DNA from: Mycobacterium sp. 3519A
Lineage (GTDB): Bacteria; Actinomycetota; Actinomycetes; Mycobacteriales; Mycobacteriaceae
Assembly (NCBI RefSeq): GCF_900240945.1
Contig: NZ_OESG01000012.1
Location: 186,001-250,000, forward strand
Direction: 5' to 3'
DNA: 64,000 nucleotides
Shown here: piece after piece, positions 26,483 through 34,315 of the stretch
How positions within the stretch are numbered: the first letter of the stretch is position 1
Layout: the number at the start of each line of letters is the position of its first letter
The notes under the pieces: model-generated
Told to the model about the DNA's origin: nothing
Databases searched by the model: none
The model's input: the letters and a program-made list of their open reading frames with translations, nothing else
Made by a program: the position numbers and the translations under genes

Positions 26483-28483
26483 TTAGGAGGCCGTCGGTTC
26501 ACGGCTGGCAGTGATGTCGGCCAGACTTCTGGTGATCGCCCCGATCTCGGCAACCAGCACCCGGGCCGCTGCGTTGTCGGCCGCCAACCCCGCACCCTGC
26601 TGGCGCACCTGCTGATTCGCCGCGGTCAACTCGTCGATGTCGACGGTCCACGGCGTGGCGGCAGTGGGCGGTCCGCCGCGCAGCGCGTCGACGTAATCAT
26701 CCACGGCGGCAATGAATTCCGGCGTCAACGCCGTCGACGGCTCACCGGTCAAGCTGGCTTCCAACGCGGTGCAGGCACTGGTGACGGCATTCAGCGCTGC
26801 ACGATACGAGCGCAGCCACCGCCGCAGTTCTCGTGAATCCGTCCCGGCCGCACCGGATGCCGCCTCGAACGCCGCACGCGCCCGGAACGCCCGCTGCCAC
26901 GCCGACGACAGCGCTTCGGCGGGATGATCAAGCTCGTGCACGAAGGCCTTGATCACCATTGCCGCATAGTCGATTTCCGACTTCAACAGCTCGCCTGCGC
27001 GCTGATGCAATCGGATCAGGCCATGATCCGGCAACACGACATGGGCAACCACCGCCAGCCCGCCGCCGATGATGACCGCGAACAACAGGTCCTCGACCGC
27101 CTCGCCGTGCGCCCCCGCCGGGTTGATGTCGAGCAGGAACGAAACCGCGGCGGCCAGCGCCGCGCTCACCGCGAGATACCCGTACCGCGTCATCGCATAC
27201 GTCAGCGCCAGGAAGAGCGCCGCCACCACTGCGGCCGACGACCCGACGGGTTGCCACAACATGGTGAACATAGACGCGACAACAATTCCCAGCGCGATGC
27301 CCGCCACCCGCCCGATGCAGCGCGTGTAGGTGTGCGCGGTCTCCGGGCGCAGCACCATCAACACGGTCAGCGCGATCCAATGACCGTGTCCGACAAGACC
27401 GTAGCGGCCCGCAGCCACAGCCAACGCGGTGGCCACGGACAGCCGAACCGCGTGTCGGAACACCGGCGACGTCCCTGTCAGGTGCTCACGAACCACCGCG
27501 GCGGCGGCCTGCATCGAGCCGATCAGGTCGGGTCTGCGGAACTCGCCGAACCGCGACGCGAAAGCCTCGTGAAGTTGTTGTGAAAACCGCTGCACAACAG
27601 CCGAATACGGCTCGGAAACCGACGCCGCCGCGGCATCGACTCGGGCCAGCGCGTACTCGGCGTTGCGCTGTGCGCTGTAGTTGTGACTCGCGATGGCGTC
27701 GAGGAACTCTGCTGCAGGCGTCAGCGCCGCTGCCACCGCTTCGTCACCGCCGCGTAGTGCGCTCAGCGTTGCGGTGATCCGCTCAGGCAGCCGGTAGCCG
27801 CCGTGGTAGGCCAGCGGACGCCGAATCGCGTCGCTGTCCACGAACGCCTCCCGCAGCCAGGTCAGCGGCGCGCTGCCCACCGAGGCGTCGGGCTCGGCCG
27901 CGATTCGCCGCGCGTCGGCCGCCAAGTCCTGGTAGGCCCGCGTCAGCGCCTCGCGTTGTCCCCGCCAGCGCTGCGGCGGCCAGACCGCGATGAGCGCGGC
28001 CTGAATGCAGCCCGCGCCGATGGTCAACACCGTCGGCAGCAGCACCCCGCTCGGCGACGGTGTCACGGGTGGCGAGATCACCAGCAGCGCCGTGCCAGCC
28101 GCAGCGACCAGGGCCGGCTTACTGCCGAGCGCCCACTGCATGGCCGCCGCGAAGGACCAGACCGCGACGACGGCGACGAACACCGCGTCGTAAGCCGCGG
28201 TCATCGCGCCGAGGAACACGACGACACCCAGCTGCACGGCCACCACGATGACGAGCGGCACCCGACCGGCGGGGCTGTCCTGCATCGCGATCGCTCCCGC
28301 GATCGCCGCCGCGCCGCAGGCCCAGACCGCCGCCATCGGTGCACCGGACGCCAGCGCGACGGCCGCAACCGCGAGCAGGCCGAGCAGGCTGCGCGCCACA
28401 GCGCCGAAGTCCGGCGTGGTCAACCGCAGCGCCCGGGCCCATCCGCGGCCCCCCGGGGTGATCACGCCGCCGCCGGTGGTCAT
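26483..28483 (-). CDS. FUSC family inner membrane protein (aromatic acid exporter-like)
   Basis: 666-residue protein with two blocks of membrane helices (about residues 30-180 and 370-500) each followed by a cytoplasmic helical region, the FUSC/AaeB architecture. The FUSC signature lies in FRHAVRLSVATALA and HGHWIALTVLMVLRPE. Relatives export aromatic carboxylates; the substrate here is unknown. The ATG at 28483 removes a 17-residue non-conserved upstream extension. It is divergent from the thiocyanate-hydrolase-like operon, with 187 bp between it and the small ORF. Confidence 0.85.
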   Translation of the reverse strand: MTTGGGVITPGGRGWARALRLTTPDFGAVARSLLGLLAVAAVALASGAPMAAVWACGAAAIAGAIAMQDSPAGRVPLVIVVAVQLGVVVFLGAMTAAYDAVFVAVVAVWSFAAAMQWALGSKPALVAAAGTALLVISPPVTPSPSGVLLPTVLTIGAGCIQAALIAVWPPQRWRGQREALTRAYQDLAADARRIAAEPDASVGSAPLTWLREAFVDSDAIRRPLAYHGGYRLPERITATLSALRGGDEAVAAALTPAAEFLDAIASHNYSAQRNAEYALARVDAAAASVSEPYSAVVQRFSQQLHEAFASRFGEFRRPDLIGSMQAAAAVVREHLTGTSPVFRHAVRLSVATALAVAAGRYGLVGHGHWIALTVLMVLRPETAHTYTRCIGRVAGIALGIVVASMFTMLWQPVGSSAAVVAALFLALTYAMTRYGYLAVSAALAAAVSFLLDINPAGAHGEAVEDLLFAVIIGGGLAVVAHVVLPDHGLIRLHQRAGELLKSEIDYAAMVIKAFVHELDHPAEALSSAWQRAFRARAAFEAASGAAGTDSRELRRWLRSYRAALNAVTSACTALEASLTGEPSTALTPEFIAAVDDYVDALRGGPPTAATPWTVDIDELTAANQQVRQQGAGLAADNAAARVLVAEIGAITRSLADITASREPTAS

Positions 28484-28670
28484 CCGACCATTTTGACCCC
28501 AATGAGCAAGACAACCGGTCAACACACGCATCAAAATTTGCCCGAAATTACCGGGCCGTCAAATCCTTTGCGGCACAGGACATGCTGAACTTCACCTGAA
28601 TACGCCCACGTGAAAGGGTAATTCGAGGTACGGTCTGCTCACCGCATCACATTTCCCGCCGGAGGTGCCG

Positions 28671-28805
28671 ATGGCCGACAACGCCAATGGTGTTGCTGGT
28701 TTTCAATCGATATCCCGGACCCCGCGGTTTTTACGCCGTCACGTCTCGTTCGACCTTTGCGCGCGACGGCGCCGTCTGTCCGACGAAGGAAGGGAACACA
28801 CATGA
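28671..28805 (+). CDS. Small ORF (44 aa) coupled to the hydrolase operon
   Basis: ATG with GGAGG 5 bases upstream opens a 44-codon frame (MADNANGVAGFQSISRTP..., Arg-rich C-terminal half with one Cys) whose TGA overlaps the ATG of the next gene as ATGA. The ribosome site and overlap argue for translation. The product is not recognised and may be a leader peptide that tunes translation of the operon rather than a protein in its own right. Confidence 0.45.
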   Translation: MADNANGVAGFQSISRTPRFLRRHVSFDLCARRRRLSDEGREHT

Positions 28806-29638
28806 GTACGGCCGCCGAGCGTGCCGCCCAGCTGGACCTCGTTGCCCGGCTCAAGTCCGCGTATCCCGAGCTTCCCGACGCGCCGACGCCCGACATGTTG
28901 GACCACGGGCGCATCACCGCGTATCTGAAGCCCGTTCACGACGTGGGCGGCGAGCCCGACGCGCCGATGAAGTACGAGAACAAACAGTACGAGCTGTGGG
29001 AGCACATGACCTACGTCATGTGTGAGGTGCTGGGGTGGCGGGGCATCTGGCTGTCGGAGGAGCGGCGCCGCATCGGCAACGTCGACGTCGGCCGGGCCGA
29101 GTATCTCGGATTGCCGTACTACGGCCGCTGGTTGATCGCCGTTGCGCGTGTACTGGTGGAAAAGCACCACATCGGCCTCACCGAGTTGAGCGAGCGGATG
29201 GCTGAGGTCAAGCAGCGCTATGCCGGCGGACTCGACGGGAAAACACTGGACGCCGAACCGAAGTCAGCAGGTGACGGGTCGAATGTCAAGCGCAACAAGC
29301 ACGCCGAGGAAGCCGAAGGAAAAGGCGATCCGCAGTGCTATGCGGGTCAGGCGGACCCGGCCAAGTTCAAGGTCGGCGACCCGGTTGTGGTGCGCGAACT
29401 TCCGGTGATCTTCTACACCCGCACCCCGGAGTACGTCCGCGGCGCCAAGGGGGAGATCGAGGCGGTCGCGTACGAAAGCCCCGCCGCCGAGGACGAGACC
29501 TGGGACCGCCCCGCGAAACCGGAATGGTTCTACGTCGTGAAGTTCAACATGGCCGACCTGTTCTACGGCTACACCGGAACCGCTGACGACGTCATCTCCA
29601 CCGAAATTCCCGAACACTGGCTCGAAGCCGCGAAATAA
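28802..29638 (+). CDS. Fused beta-alpha subunit of a thiocyanate hydrolase-like enzyme
   Basis: 278 residues. Positions about 38-145 (PVHDVGGEPD, YELWEHMTYVMCEVLGWRG, EERRR, YYGRW) follow the beta subunit of Thiobacillus thiocyanate hydrolase as I recall it. After a charged linker (150-172), positions 173-278 (GDPQCYAGQADPAKFKVGD, FYTRTPEYVRGAKG, YESPAAEDE, TEIPEHWLE) follow its alpha subunit. In Thiobacillus these are two polypeptides; in nitrile hydratase the equivalent is one shorter beta chain. Together with the gamma-like gene it should form the active-site cleft, with conserved Arg in YYGRW and YTRTPEYVRG. ATG at 28802 is preceded by GAAGGAAGGG. Confidence 0.85.
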   Translation: MSTAAERAAQLDLVARLKSAYPELPDAPTPDMLDHGRITAYLKPVHDVGGEPDAPMKYENKQYELWEHMTYVMCEVLGWRGIWLSEERRRIGNVDVGRAEYLGLPYYGRWLIAVARVLVEKHHIGLTELSERMAEVKQRYAGGLDGKTLDAEPKSAGDGSNVKRNKHAEEAEGKGDPQCYAGQADPAKFKVGDPVVVRELPVIFYTRTPEYVRGAKGEIEAVAYESPAAEDETWDRPAKPEWFYVVKFNMADLFYGYTGTADDVISTEIPEHWLEAAK

Positions 29639-29659
29639 GCCGCGCAGGAAGGATTTTGC

Positions 29660-30373
29660 ATGACAGAGCATGACCACGATCACGACCACGAGCGCACCGT
29701 CGCGCCGATGGTCGATGAGATCACCGACTTCGAGGTCCTCGAGATCGCGCTGCGCGAACTGTGCATCGAGAAAGGCATCTTCACCGCCGAAGAGCACCGC
29801 GTGATGACCGAGTTCGCCGAACAGATCGGCCCCACGCCGGCGGCACGCCTGGTGGCCAAGGCGTGGCGGGATCCCGAGTTCAAGAAACTGGCCCTCGCCG
29901 AACCGATGACGGCCAGTAAGGAGGTCGGTGTCGACTGGCTGCACCCGACCGGCTGGGGGACACCCAGTGACTTCACCGCGTTCCAGATCTTGGCCGACAC
30001 CCCGACGCTGCACAACGTGATCGTGTGCGCGCTGTGTTCGTGTTATCCGAGGCCGATCCTCGGCAACTCACCCGAGTGGTACCGCACTCCGAATTACCGC
30101 AGGCGCCTGGTGCGTTGGCCGCGGCAGGTACTGGCGGAGTTCGGCCTCTACCTTCCCGACGAAATCACAGTGCACGTACAGGATTCCAACCAGAAGCACC
30201 GGTTCATGGTGATGCCCTTGCAGCCGGAGGGCACCGAAGACTGGACCGAGGACCAACTGGTCGAGATCATCACGCGCGACTGCCTGATCGGTGTGGCGTT
30301 ACCCAAGCCGGGCGTCACCACCAACGTCATCACCGCCACCAGGCCCGCGGTCCACCCGGGGAACGCCGGATGA
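29660..30373 (+). CDS. Metal-binding gamma/alpha subunit of thiocyanate hydrolase-like enzyme
   Basis: 237 residues. The claw-setting motif is VCALCSC at Cys123, Cys126, Ser127, Cys128, where Co-type enzymes have CTLCSC and Fe-type CSLCSC; the Ala124 variant is unusual. A His-Asp-rich N-terminus (EHDHDHDHER), PTPAARLVAKAW, YPRPILGNSPEWYRTPNYRR, LVRWPRQVLAEFG and TEDWTEDQLVEIITRD match the thiocyanate hydrolase gamma subunit more closely than nitrile hydratase alpha. A non-corrin Co(III) or Fe(III) with oxidised Cys is expected. It follows the fused subunit by 21 bp and overlaps the accessory gene by 4 bp. Confidence 0.88.
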   Translation: MTEHDHDHDHERTVAPMVDEITDFEVLEIALRELCIEKGIFTAEEHRVMTEFAEQIGPTPAARLVAKAWRDPEFKKLALAEPMTASKEVGVDWLHPTGWGTPSDFTAFQILADTPTLHNVIVCALCSCYPRPILGNSPEWYRTPNYRRRLVRWPRQVLAEFGLYLPDEITVHVQDSNQKHRFMVMPLQPEGTEDWTEDQLVEIITRDCLIGVALPKPGVTTNVITATRPAVHPGNAG

Positions 30374-30711
30374 CAGAGCGCCCCGAAATCCTGCAGGAGA
30401 TCGTCGAACGCAACCAGATCTGGCCGGTGATGGCGGCCAAGTGGGGCGTCGAGAACCCGGTGCCGCCGTGGAAAACCAGCCTTGACGGGTTGTGCGATGC
30501 GCTGGACCGCGCGTCGTGTGAGCAGAACGTGCCCAATTTCAAGGAGCGTCGCGACGAGGAGGACCAGCTGTCGGCCACCCTCTACGCGAACCTGCCGTAT
30601 CCGGAGAACCAACTCGTCGCGCTGGCGCATTCGTTGTTGGAGCGCGGCATCATCGACGAGGCGGAACTGAAACAGCGGCTCGTCAGCATCCGCGAAAGGC
30701 TGGAGGCGTAG
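30370..30711 (+). CDS. Nitrile hydratase/thiocyanate hydrolase accessory (activator) protein
   Basis: 113-residue protein resembling the N-terminal part of the beta chain (WGVENPVPPWKTSLDGLCDALDR, LPYPENQLVALAHSLLERGII), as do the metallochaperone-like accessory proteins P15K, NhlE and P14K. These bind the apo metal subunit and deliver metal and oxidation. ATG at 30370 overlaps the gamma-subunit stop (ATGA), consistent with assembly in cis. The activator role is inferred from position and similarity. Confidence 0.8.
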   Translation: MTERPEILQEIVERNQIWPVMAAKWGVENPVPPWKTSLDGLCDALDRASCEQNVPNFKERRDEEDQLSATLYANLPYPENQLVALAHSLLERGIIDEAELKQRLVSIRERLEA

Positions 30712-30720
30712 CTTCGTCCC

Positions 30721-31443
30721 GTGGAGAAAGTGGTCATCACCCTCCGCGGGGCCGACCCGGACGAGGCGTGGTGCAGTCGCTTGCGCGGGGACGTCGCCGC
30801 TGAATTGCTCGACCTCGGCGTGCCGGGGCTGGCCGTCAACGTGCGCGACGACGCGGTGCGTGCGTCGTTGATGACGCTGACGACGCTGGACCCGCCGGTG
30901 GTGGGCTTCGTGACGTTGTGGACGGAGCAGTCCTACGGCGACCAGGTGCGCACCGCGATCGCCCGGCTGGAGAAGGAGTGCGACCAGGTGGCCGGCTACC
31001 TGGTCACCGAATCGGTGCCGGTGCCGCCGCCGCACACCGCCGAAGGCGACCGCACCCCCGGCCTTGCCAACGTCGCGCTGTTGCGGCGGCCCGCCGATCT
31101 CGACGAGCCGACCTGGCGACAACGGTGGCACCTCGACCACACTCCGGTCGCCATCGCCACCCAGTCGACATTCGGCTACACCCAGAACAAGGTGGTGCAT
31201 CCGGTGACGGCGCAGGCCCCCACGATCGACGCGATCGTCGAGGAACTCTTCCCGATCGAAGCCGTCTCCGATCTGCACGCGTTCTTCGGCGCCGCCGACG
31301 ACGAGGATCTGCGCGACCGGATGGAGCGAATGGTCGCCAGCACCACCGCCTTCGGCGCCAACCGCGATGTCGACACCGTGCCGACAAGCCGGTACGTGTT
31401 CCGGACACCTTTTGCCAGAAAGGGATTCAATGACGACGCTTGA
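30721..31443 (+). CDS. EthD-domain protein
   Basis: 240-residue protein of the EthD / dimeric alpha-beta barrel group: two ferredoxin-like halves, with WRQRWHLDHTPVAIATQSTFGYTQN the clearest block. EthD proteins accompany oxidative degradation pathways without a defined reaction. GTG start at 30721, 9 bp after the accessory gene, so it is likely part of the same transcript. Its end overlaps the next gene by 14 bp. Confidence 0.7.
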   Translation: MEKVVITLRGADPDEAWCSRLRGDVAAELLDLGVPGLAVNVRDDAVRASLMTLTTLDPPVVGFVTLWTEQSYGDQVRTAIARLEKECDQVAGYLVTESVPVPPPHTAEGDRTPGLANVALLRRPADLDEPTWRQRWHLDHTPVAIATQSTFGYTQNKVVHPVTAQAPTIDAIVEELFPIEAVSDLHAFFGAADDEDLRDRMERMVASTTAFGANRDVDTVPTSRYVFRTPFARKGFNDDA

Positions 31444-31873
31444 CGATGCGGTCGCATTGGCCGCCGACGAGAGCGGGCTCGCGATCGTCTCGACGCTGCG
31501 CGCCGACAGCACAATCCAGGCTTCACTGGTCAACGTCGGCAAGCTGCCGCATCCGGCCACCGGTGAGGAGGTGCTCGGATTCGTCACGTACGGCAAGGTG
31601 AAGCTGGCGAATCTGCGGGCCCGCCCGCAGCTGACGGTCACGTACCGCAAAGGTTGGATGTGGGCGACGGTGGAGGGCCGCGCCGAGCTCGCAGGCCCTG
31701 ATGATCCCGCGCCGTGGCTCGCCGACTCCGAGCAACTGCGGCTGCTGCTTCGCGAGGTGTTCACCGCCGCGGGCGGAACGCACGACAACTGGGACGAATA
31801 CGACCGGGTGATGGCAGAACAGCGCCGCACCGTGGTCCTGATCGCACCCACCCGCGTCTACAGGAACGGCTGA
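31430..31873 (+). CDS. PPOX-class (probably F420-dependent) pyridoxamine oxidase-like protein (Rv1875-like)
   Basis: 147-residue split-barrel flavin/F420-binding protein. TYGKVKLANLRARPQLTVTYRKGWMWATVEG is the cofactor-binding block (quoted in part: VKLANLRARPQ, WATVEG), and GGTHDNWDEYDRVMAEQRRTVV gives the C-terminal helix. Length and sequence agree with M. tuberculosis Rv1875, next to bfrA. Upstream AGAAAGGGA supports the ATG at 31430. Likely reduces an organic substrate with F420H2 or FMN; substrate unknown. Confidence 0.82.
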   Translation: MTTLDDAVALAADESGLAIVSTLRADSTIQASLVNVGKLPHPATGEEVLGFVTYGKVKLANLRARPQLTVTYRKGWMWATVEGRAELAGPDDPAPWLADSEQLRLLLREVFTAAGGTHDNWDEYDRVMAEQRRTVVLIAPTRVYRNG

Positions 31874-31889
31874 CACATACGCTGCAGGC

Positions 31890-32645
31890 GTGGTGCTGCA
31901 GATCTCCGACGAGAACCGGGTGCGAACGCTCACCCTGAACCGGCCAGAAGTGCTCAACGCGTTCAACGAAGAGCTGTACGAGGCGACCGCCGTGGCACTG
32001 CGCGAGGCCGCCGCCGATCCCGACGTGGCGGTGGTGCTGCTGACCGGGGCAGGACGCGCGTTCTCGGCGGGCAACGACCTCAAGGAGATGCAACGGCGCA
32101 TCACCGACCCCGAGTTCAACGCGCAGGGCAGCCACTTCACCGCAATGATCGAGGCGCTCGCCGACCTGCCCAAGCCGCTGATCTGCGCGGTCAACGGTGT
32201 CGGAGTCGGTATCGGCGCAACGGTTCTCGGCTACGCCGACCTCGTCTTCATGTCCTCGACGGCGCGGTTGAAGACACCGTTCACCAGCCTGGGCGTTGCG
32301 CCTGAGGCGGCGTCGTCATATCTGTTGCCACAGCTGATCGGCAGGCAGAACGCGGCCTGGCTGCTGATGTCGTCGGAGTGGGTCGACGCTGCCGAGGCGC
32401 ACCAGATGGGACTGGCATGGAAGGTGTGCGAACCCGACGACCTGCTTGCGCAGGCGGGTAGACACGCTGAAATCCTTGCCTCCCGGCCGATTTCGAGTCT
32501 GATGGCGGGCAAACAGACGATCGTCGAACCGACTCGCGGGGGGATCGCCGCGGCGACCGCACGCGAGATCGCACACTTCGCCGAACTGATGGGCGCCGCG
32601 GCCAACGCCGACGCGCTGGCCGAGGTCACGCAGAAGAGAACCTAG
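31890..32645 (+). CDS. Enoyl-CoA hydratase/isomerase family protein
   Basis: 251-residue crotonase. Oxyanion-hole segments are LTGAGRAFSAGNDLKEM and NGVGVGIGATVLGYADLVF. The position usually holding the second catalytic Glu is KTPFTSLGVAPEAAS, where Glu is kept. Hydratase, isomerase and hydrolase activities cannot be separated. GTG start at 31890, 16 bp after the PPOX gene and probably the end of the operon. Its stop overlaps the convergent bfd stop by 4 bp. Confidence 0.9.
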   Translation: MVLQISDENRVRTLTLNRPEVLNAFNEELYEATAVALREAAADPDVAVVLLTGAGRAFSAGNDLKEMQRRITDPEFNAQGSHFTAMIEALADLPKPLICAVNGVGVGIGATVLGYADLVFMSSTARLKTPFTSLGVAPEAASSYLLPQLIGRQNAAWLLMSSEWVDAAEAHQMGLAWKVCEPDDLLAQAGRHAEILASRPISSLMAGKQTIVEPTRGGIAAATAREIAHFAELMGAAANADALAEVTQKRT

Positions 32646-32833
32646 TGGCTGACGGCTTCGGAGGGCCGATTCGCGTAGTGGGCTTCGATCATCGCGCGCA
32701 ACGTGCGACGGCAGCGCCCGCAGTCGCCGCCCGCACCGCAGGCCTCGGCGATCTGTTTTGACGTCTTCGCACCGTTCGCCACTACCTCGCTGACCACGTT
32801 GCTGGTGGTCCCGGTGCAAAGGCAAACGAACAT
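32642..32833 (-). CDS. bfd: Bacterioferritin-associated ferredoxin Bfd
   Basis: 63-residue [2Fe-2S] protein with CxC near the N-terminus (VCLC) and CGAGGDCGRC giving the CxxC pair, the Bfd/BFD-like pattern. It reduces ferric iron in bacterioferritin for release. ATG at 32833 lies 5 bp after the Rv1874-like gene, and bfrA diverges on the other side, so the gene group forms an iron store and release unit with an IdeR-like box between. Confidence 0.9.
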   Translation of the reverse strand: MFVCLCTGTTSNVVSEVVANGAKTSKQIAEACGAGGDCGRCRRTLRAMIEAHYANRPSEAVSH

Positions 32834-32838
32834 GGCGA

Positions 32839-33471
32839 TCAGACCCGCTCGCCGATGCTCATCAGATGGGCGAACCTGCCGACGAACTGCGTGGGGTAGG
32901 CGCCGAAGCCGGCGCTGGACATCCACTCCGCGGCGGCGTCGGGATGGTCGATCCAGGCCCGCGCGCTGAGCTCGTCGGAAATCTCCTGGAGGATCATCAC
33001 TTCGCGCCCATCGTCAAGTGCCTGGTATACCCAAATCTTGCGAACGCCACCGCTTTTGAACCGATCGAGGCCGTCGTGCACTTTCGCCATCAGAGTCGGC
33101 ACGTCGTCGACGGACGCCATCACGCCCACCACCACCCGGCCGATGTGGCCTTCGGGCGACCCGCCGTCGAGGTCGATCTTCTCCACCACTTCACCGCCGA
33201 AGATGGGCGGGATGTCGTCGGCACCCGAGATGTTGAACCATTCGAATATCGCAGGGGACCGCAACACCTCTCGAATCGAGCCGGCCCGACGAATACCGAT
33301 CGTCACCAAAACCCGACCGGGTTCCCAAATGGACGTGTACAGCACCACATGATGAGCGCCGATAGCGGCCAACGGCTCTTCGTGTTTGTTAAGCCATTTC
33401 CACATCCGGTCGACGTCGTCGACGCGGAAATCGCAGGCGAGAATGAGTAAGTGTAATTCGTACTCACTCAT
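32839..33471 (-). CDS. Conserved hypothetical protein (Rv1874-like)
   Basis: 210 residues, no signal peptide or membrane segment. Two similar halves (about 1-105 and 106-205) alternate beta strands and helices, compatible with a ferredoxin-like or dimeric-barrel fold, but no catalytic motif is recognised. Size and place beside bfrA and a PPOX gene agree with M. tuberculosis Rv1874. It shares a transcript with bfd (5-bp gap) and diverges from bfrA over an IdeR-type box, so an iron-related role is inferred. Confidence 0.65.
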   Translation of the reverse strand: MSEYELHLLILACDFRVDDVDRMWKWLNKHEEPLAAIGAHHVVLYTSIWEPGRVLVTIGIRRAGSIREVLRSPAIFEWFNISGADDIPPIFGGEVVEKIDLDGGSPEGHIGRVVVGVMASVDDVPTLMAKVHDGLDRFKSGGVRKIWVYQALDDGREVMILQEISDELSARAWIDHPDAAAEWMSSAGFGAYPTQFVGRFAHLMSIGERV

Positions 33472-33507
33472 CGGGTTTCCCTGTCTGCTCGAGGCCGCGC
33501 GTAGGTG

Positions 33508-33526
33508 TTAGTGCAGTCTAACCTTA
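33508..33526. promoter_or_regulatory. IdeR-like iron box
   Basis: TTAGTGCAGTCTAACCTTA matches 14 of 19 positions of the IdeR consensus (TTAGGTTAGSCTAACCTAA), with a perfect right half. It lies 37 bp before the Rv1874-like start and about 190 bp before bfrA. In M. tuberculosis bfrA is controlled by IdeR. Confidence 0.65.
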
Positions 33527-33714
33527 CTTAGCGTAGGCAGTCCAGAGCCGTCGCGCGATCCACATGTCCGTTGCTGCGGATCGACCGTGACACAATGGAA
33601 AACACGCCGTTTTCCAGCCAATATGGTGGGCTTCGGGGTCACGTCTGCACTAGATTGGGGTGGCACTACGGACAGCGAAGCTCGATCAGGCCCACACGTT
33701 GCTTAGGAGCGACC

Positions 33715-34200
33715 ATGCAAGGCGATGCCGACGTTCTGAAACTGCTCAACGAGCAGTTGACAAGCGAACTCACGGCGATCAACCAATATTTCCTGCACTC
33801 CAAAATGCAGGCGAATTGGGGATTCACGGAAATCGCCGAGCACACCCGTAAAGAATCTTTCGAAGAAATGCAGCATGCGGAATCGATCACCGACCGCATT
33901 CTCATTTTGGATGGGCTGCCGAATTATCAGCGGCTGTTCTCACTGCGGGTCGGCCAGACCCTGCGCGAGCAGTTCGAAGCTGATCTGGCCATCGAGTACG
34001 AGGTGATGGCGCGCCTGAAGCCGGGCATCGTGATGTGCCGCGAGAAGGAAGACGCCACCACGGCCAACCTGTTCGAGAAGATCCTCGCCGACGAGGAAGA
34101 ACACATCGACTACCTCGAAACCCAGCTGCAACTGATGGACAAGCTGGGCGAACAGCTCTACCTCGCGCAGTGCGTATCGCGGCCGCCGTCGTCGCTATAG
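33715..34200 (+). CDS. bfrA: Bacterioferritin BfrA
   Basis: 161-residue heme-containing ferritin forming a 24-mer iron store. The four-helix bundle keeps the diiron ligands: Glu18 (LTSELTAINQYF), Glu51 and His54 (EEMQHAES), Glu94 (LAIEYEVM), Glu127 and His130 (DEEEHIDYLE), with Met52 as heme ligand. Nearly identical in length and ending (AQCVSRPPS) to M. tuberculosis BfrA. The ATG at 33715 has AGGAG 6-7 bases upstream; an upstream extension in frame is rejected. The flanking exporter gene is also conserved in order (Rv1876-Rv1877). Confidence 0.96.
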   Translation: MQGDADVLKLLNEQLTSELTAINQYFLHSKMQANWGFTEIAEHTRKESFEEMQHAESITDRILILDGLPNYQRLFSLRVGQTLREQFEADLAIEYEVMARLKPGIVMCREKEDATTANLFEKILADEEEHIDYLETQLQLMDKLGEQLYLAQCVSRPPSSL

Positions 34201-34315
34201 CCCCGGTTTCGCATCCACGCACGCGGTAACTCCTGAGCCTGTCGGACCGCGGCCGTAACTTCTATAGCCTATCTAACGATATGGCTGGCGGAACGGTCGT
34301 TGGAGAGAGGCAGGT

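Noticed and set aside
28591..28614. TTCAC/GTGAA inverted pair upstream of the hydrolase operon
   Set aside because: Only 5-bp arms with 14 bp between; common by chance in a window this size.
28802..30711. Plain nitrile hydratase operon
   Set aside because: Beta chain is too long, carries SCNase-beta and SCNase-alpha blocks in tandem, and the metal subunit matches SCNase gamma better, so the generic label was not used.
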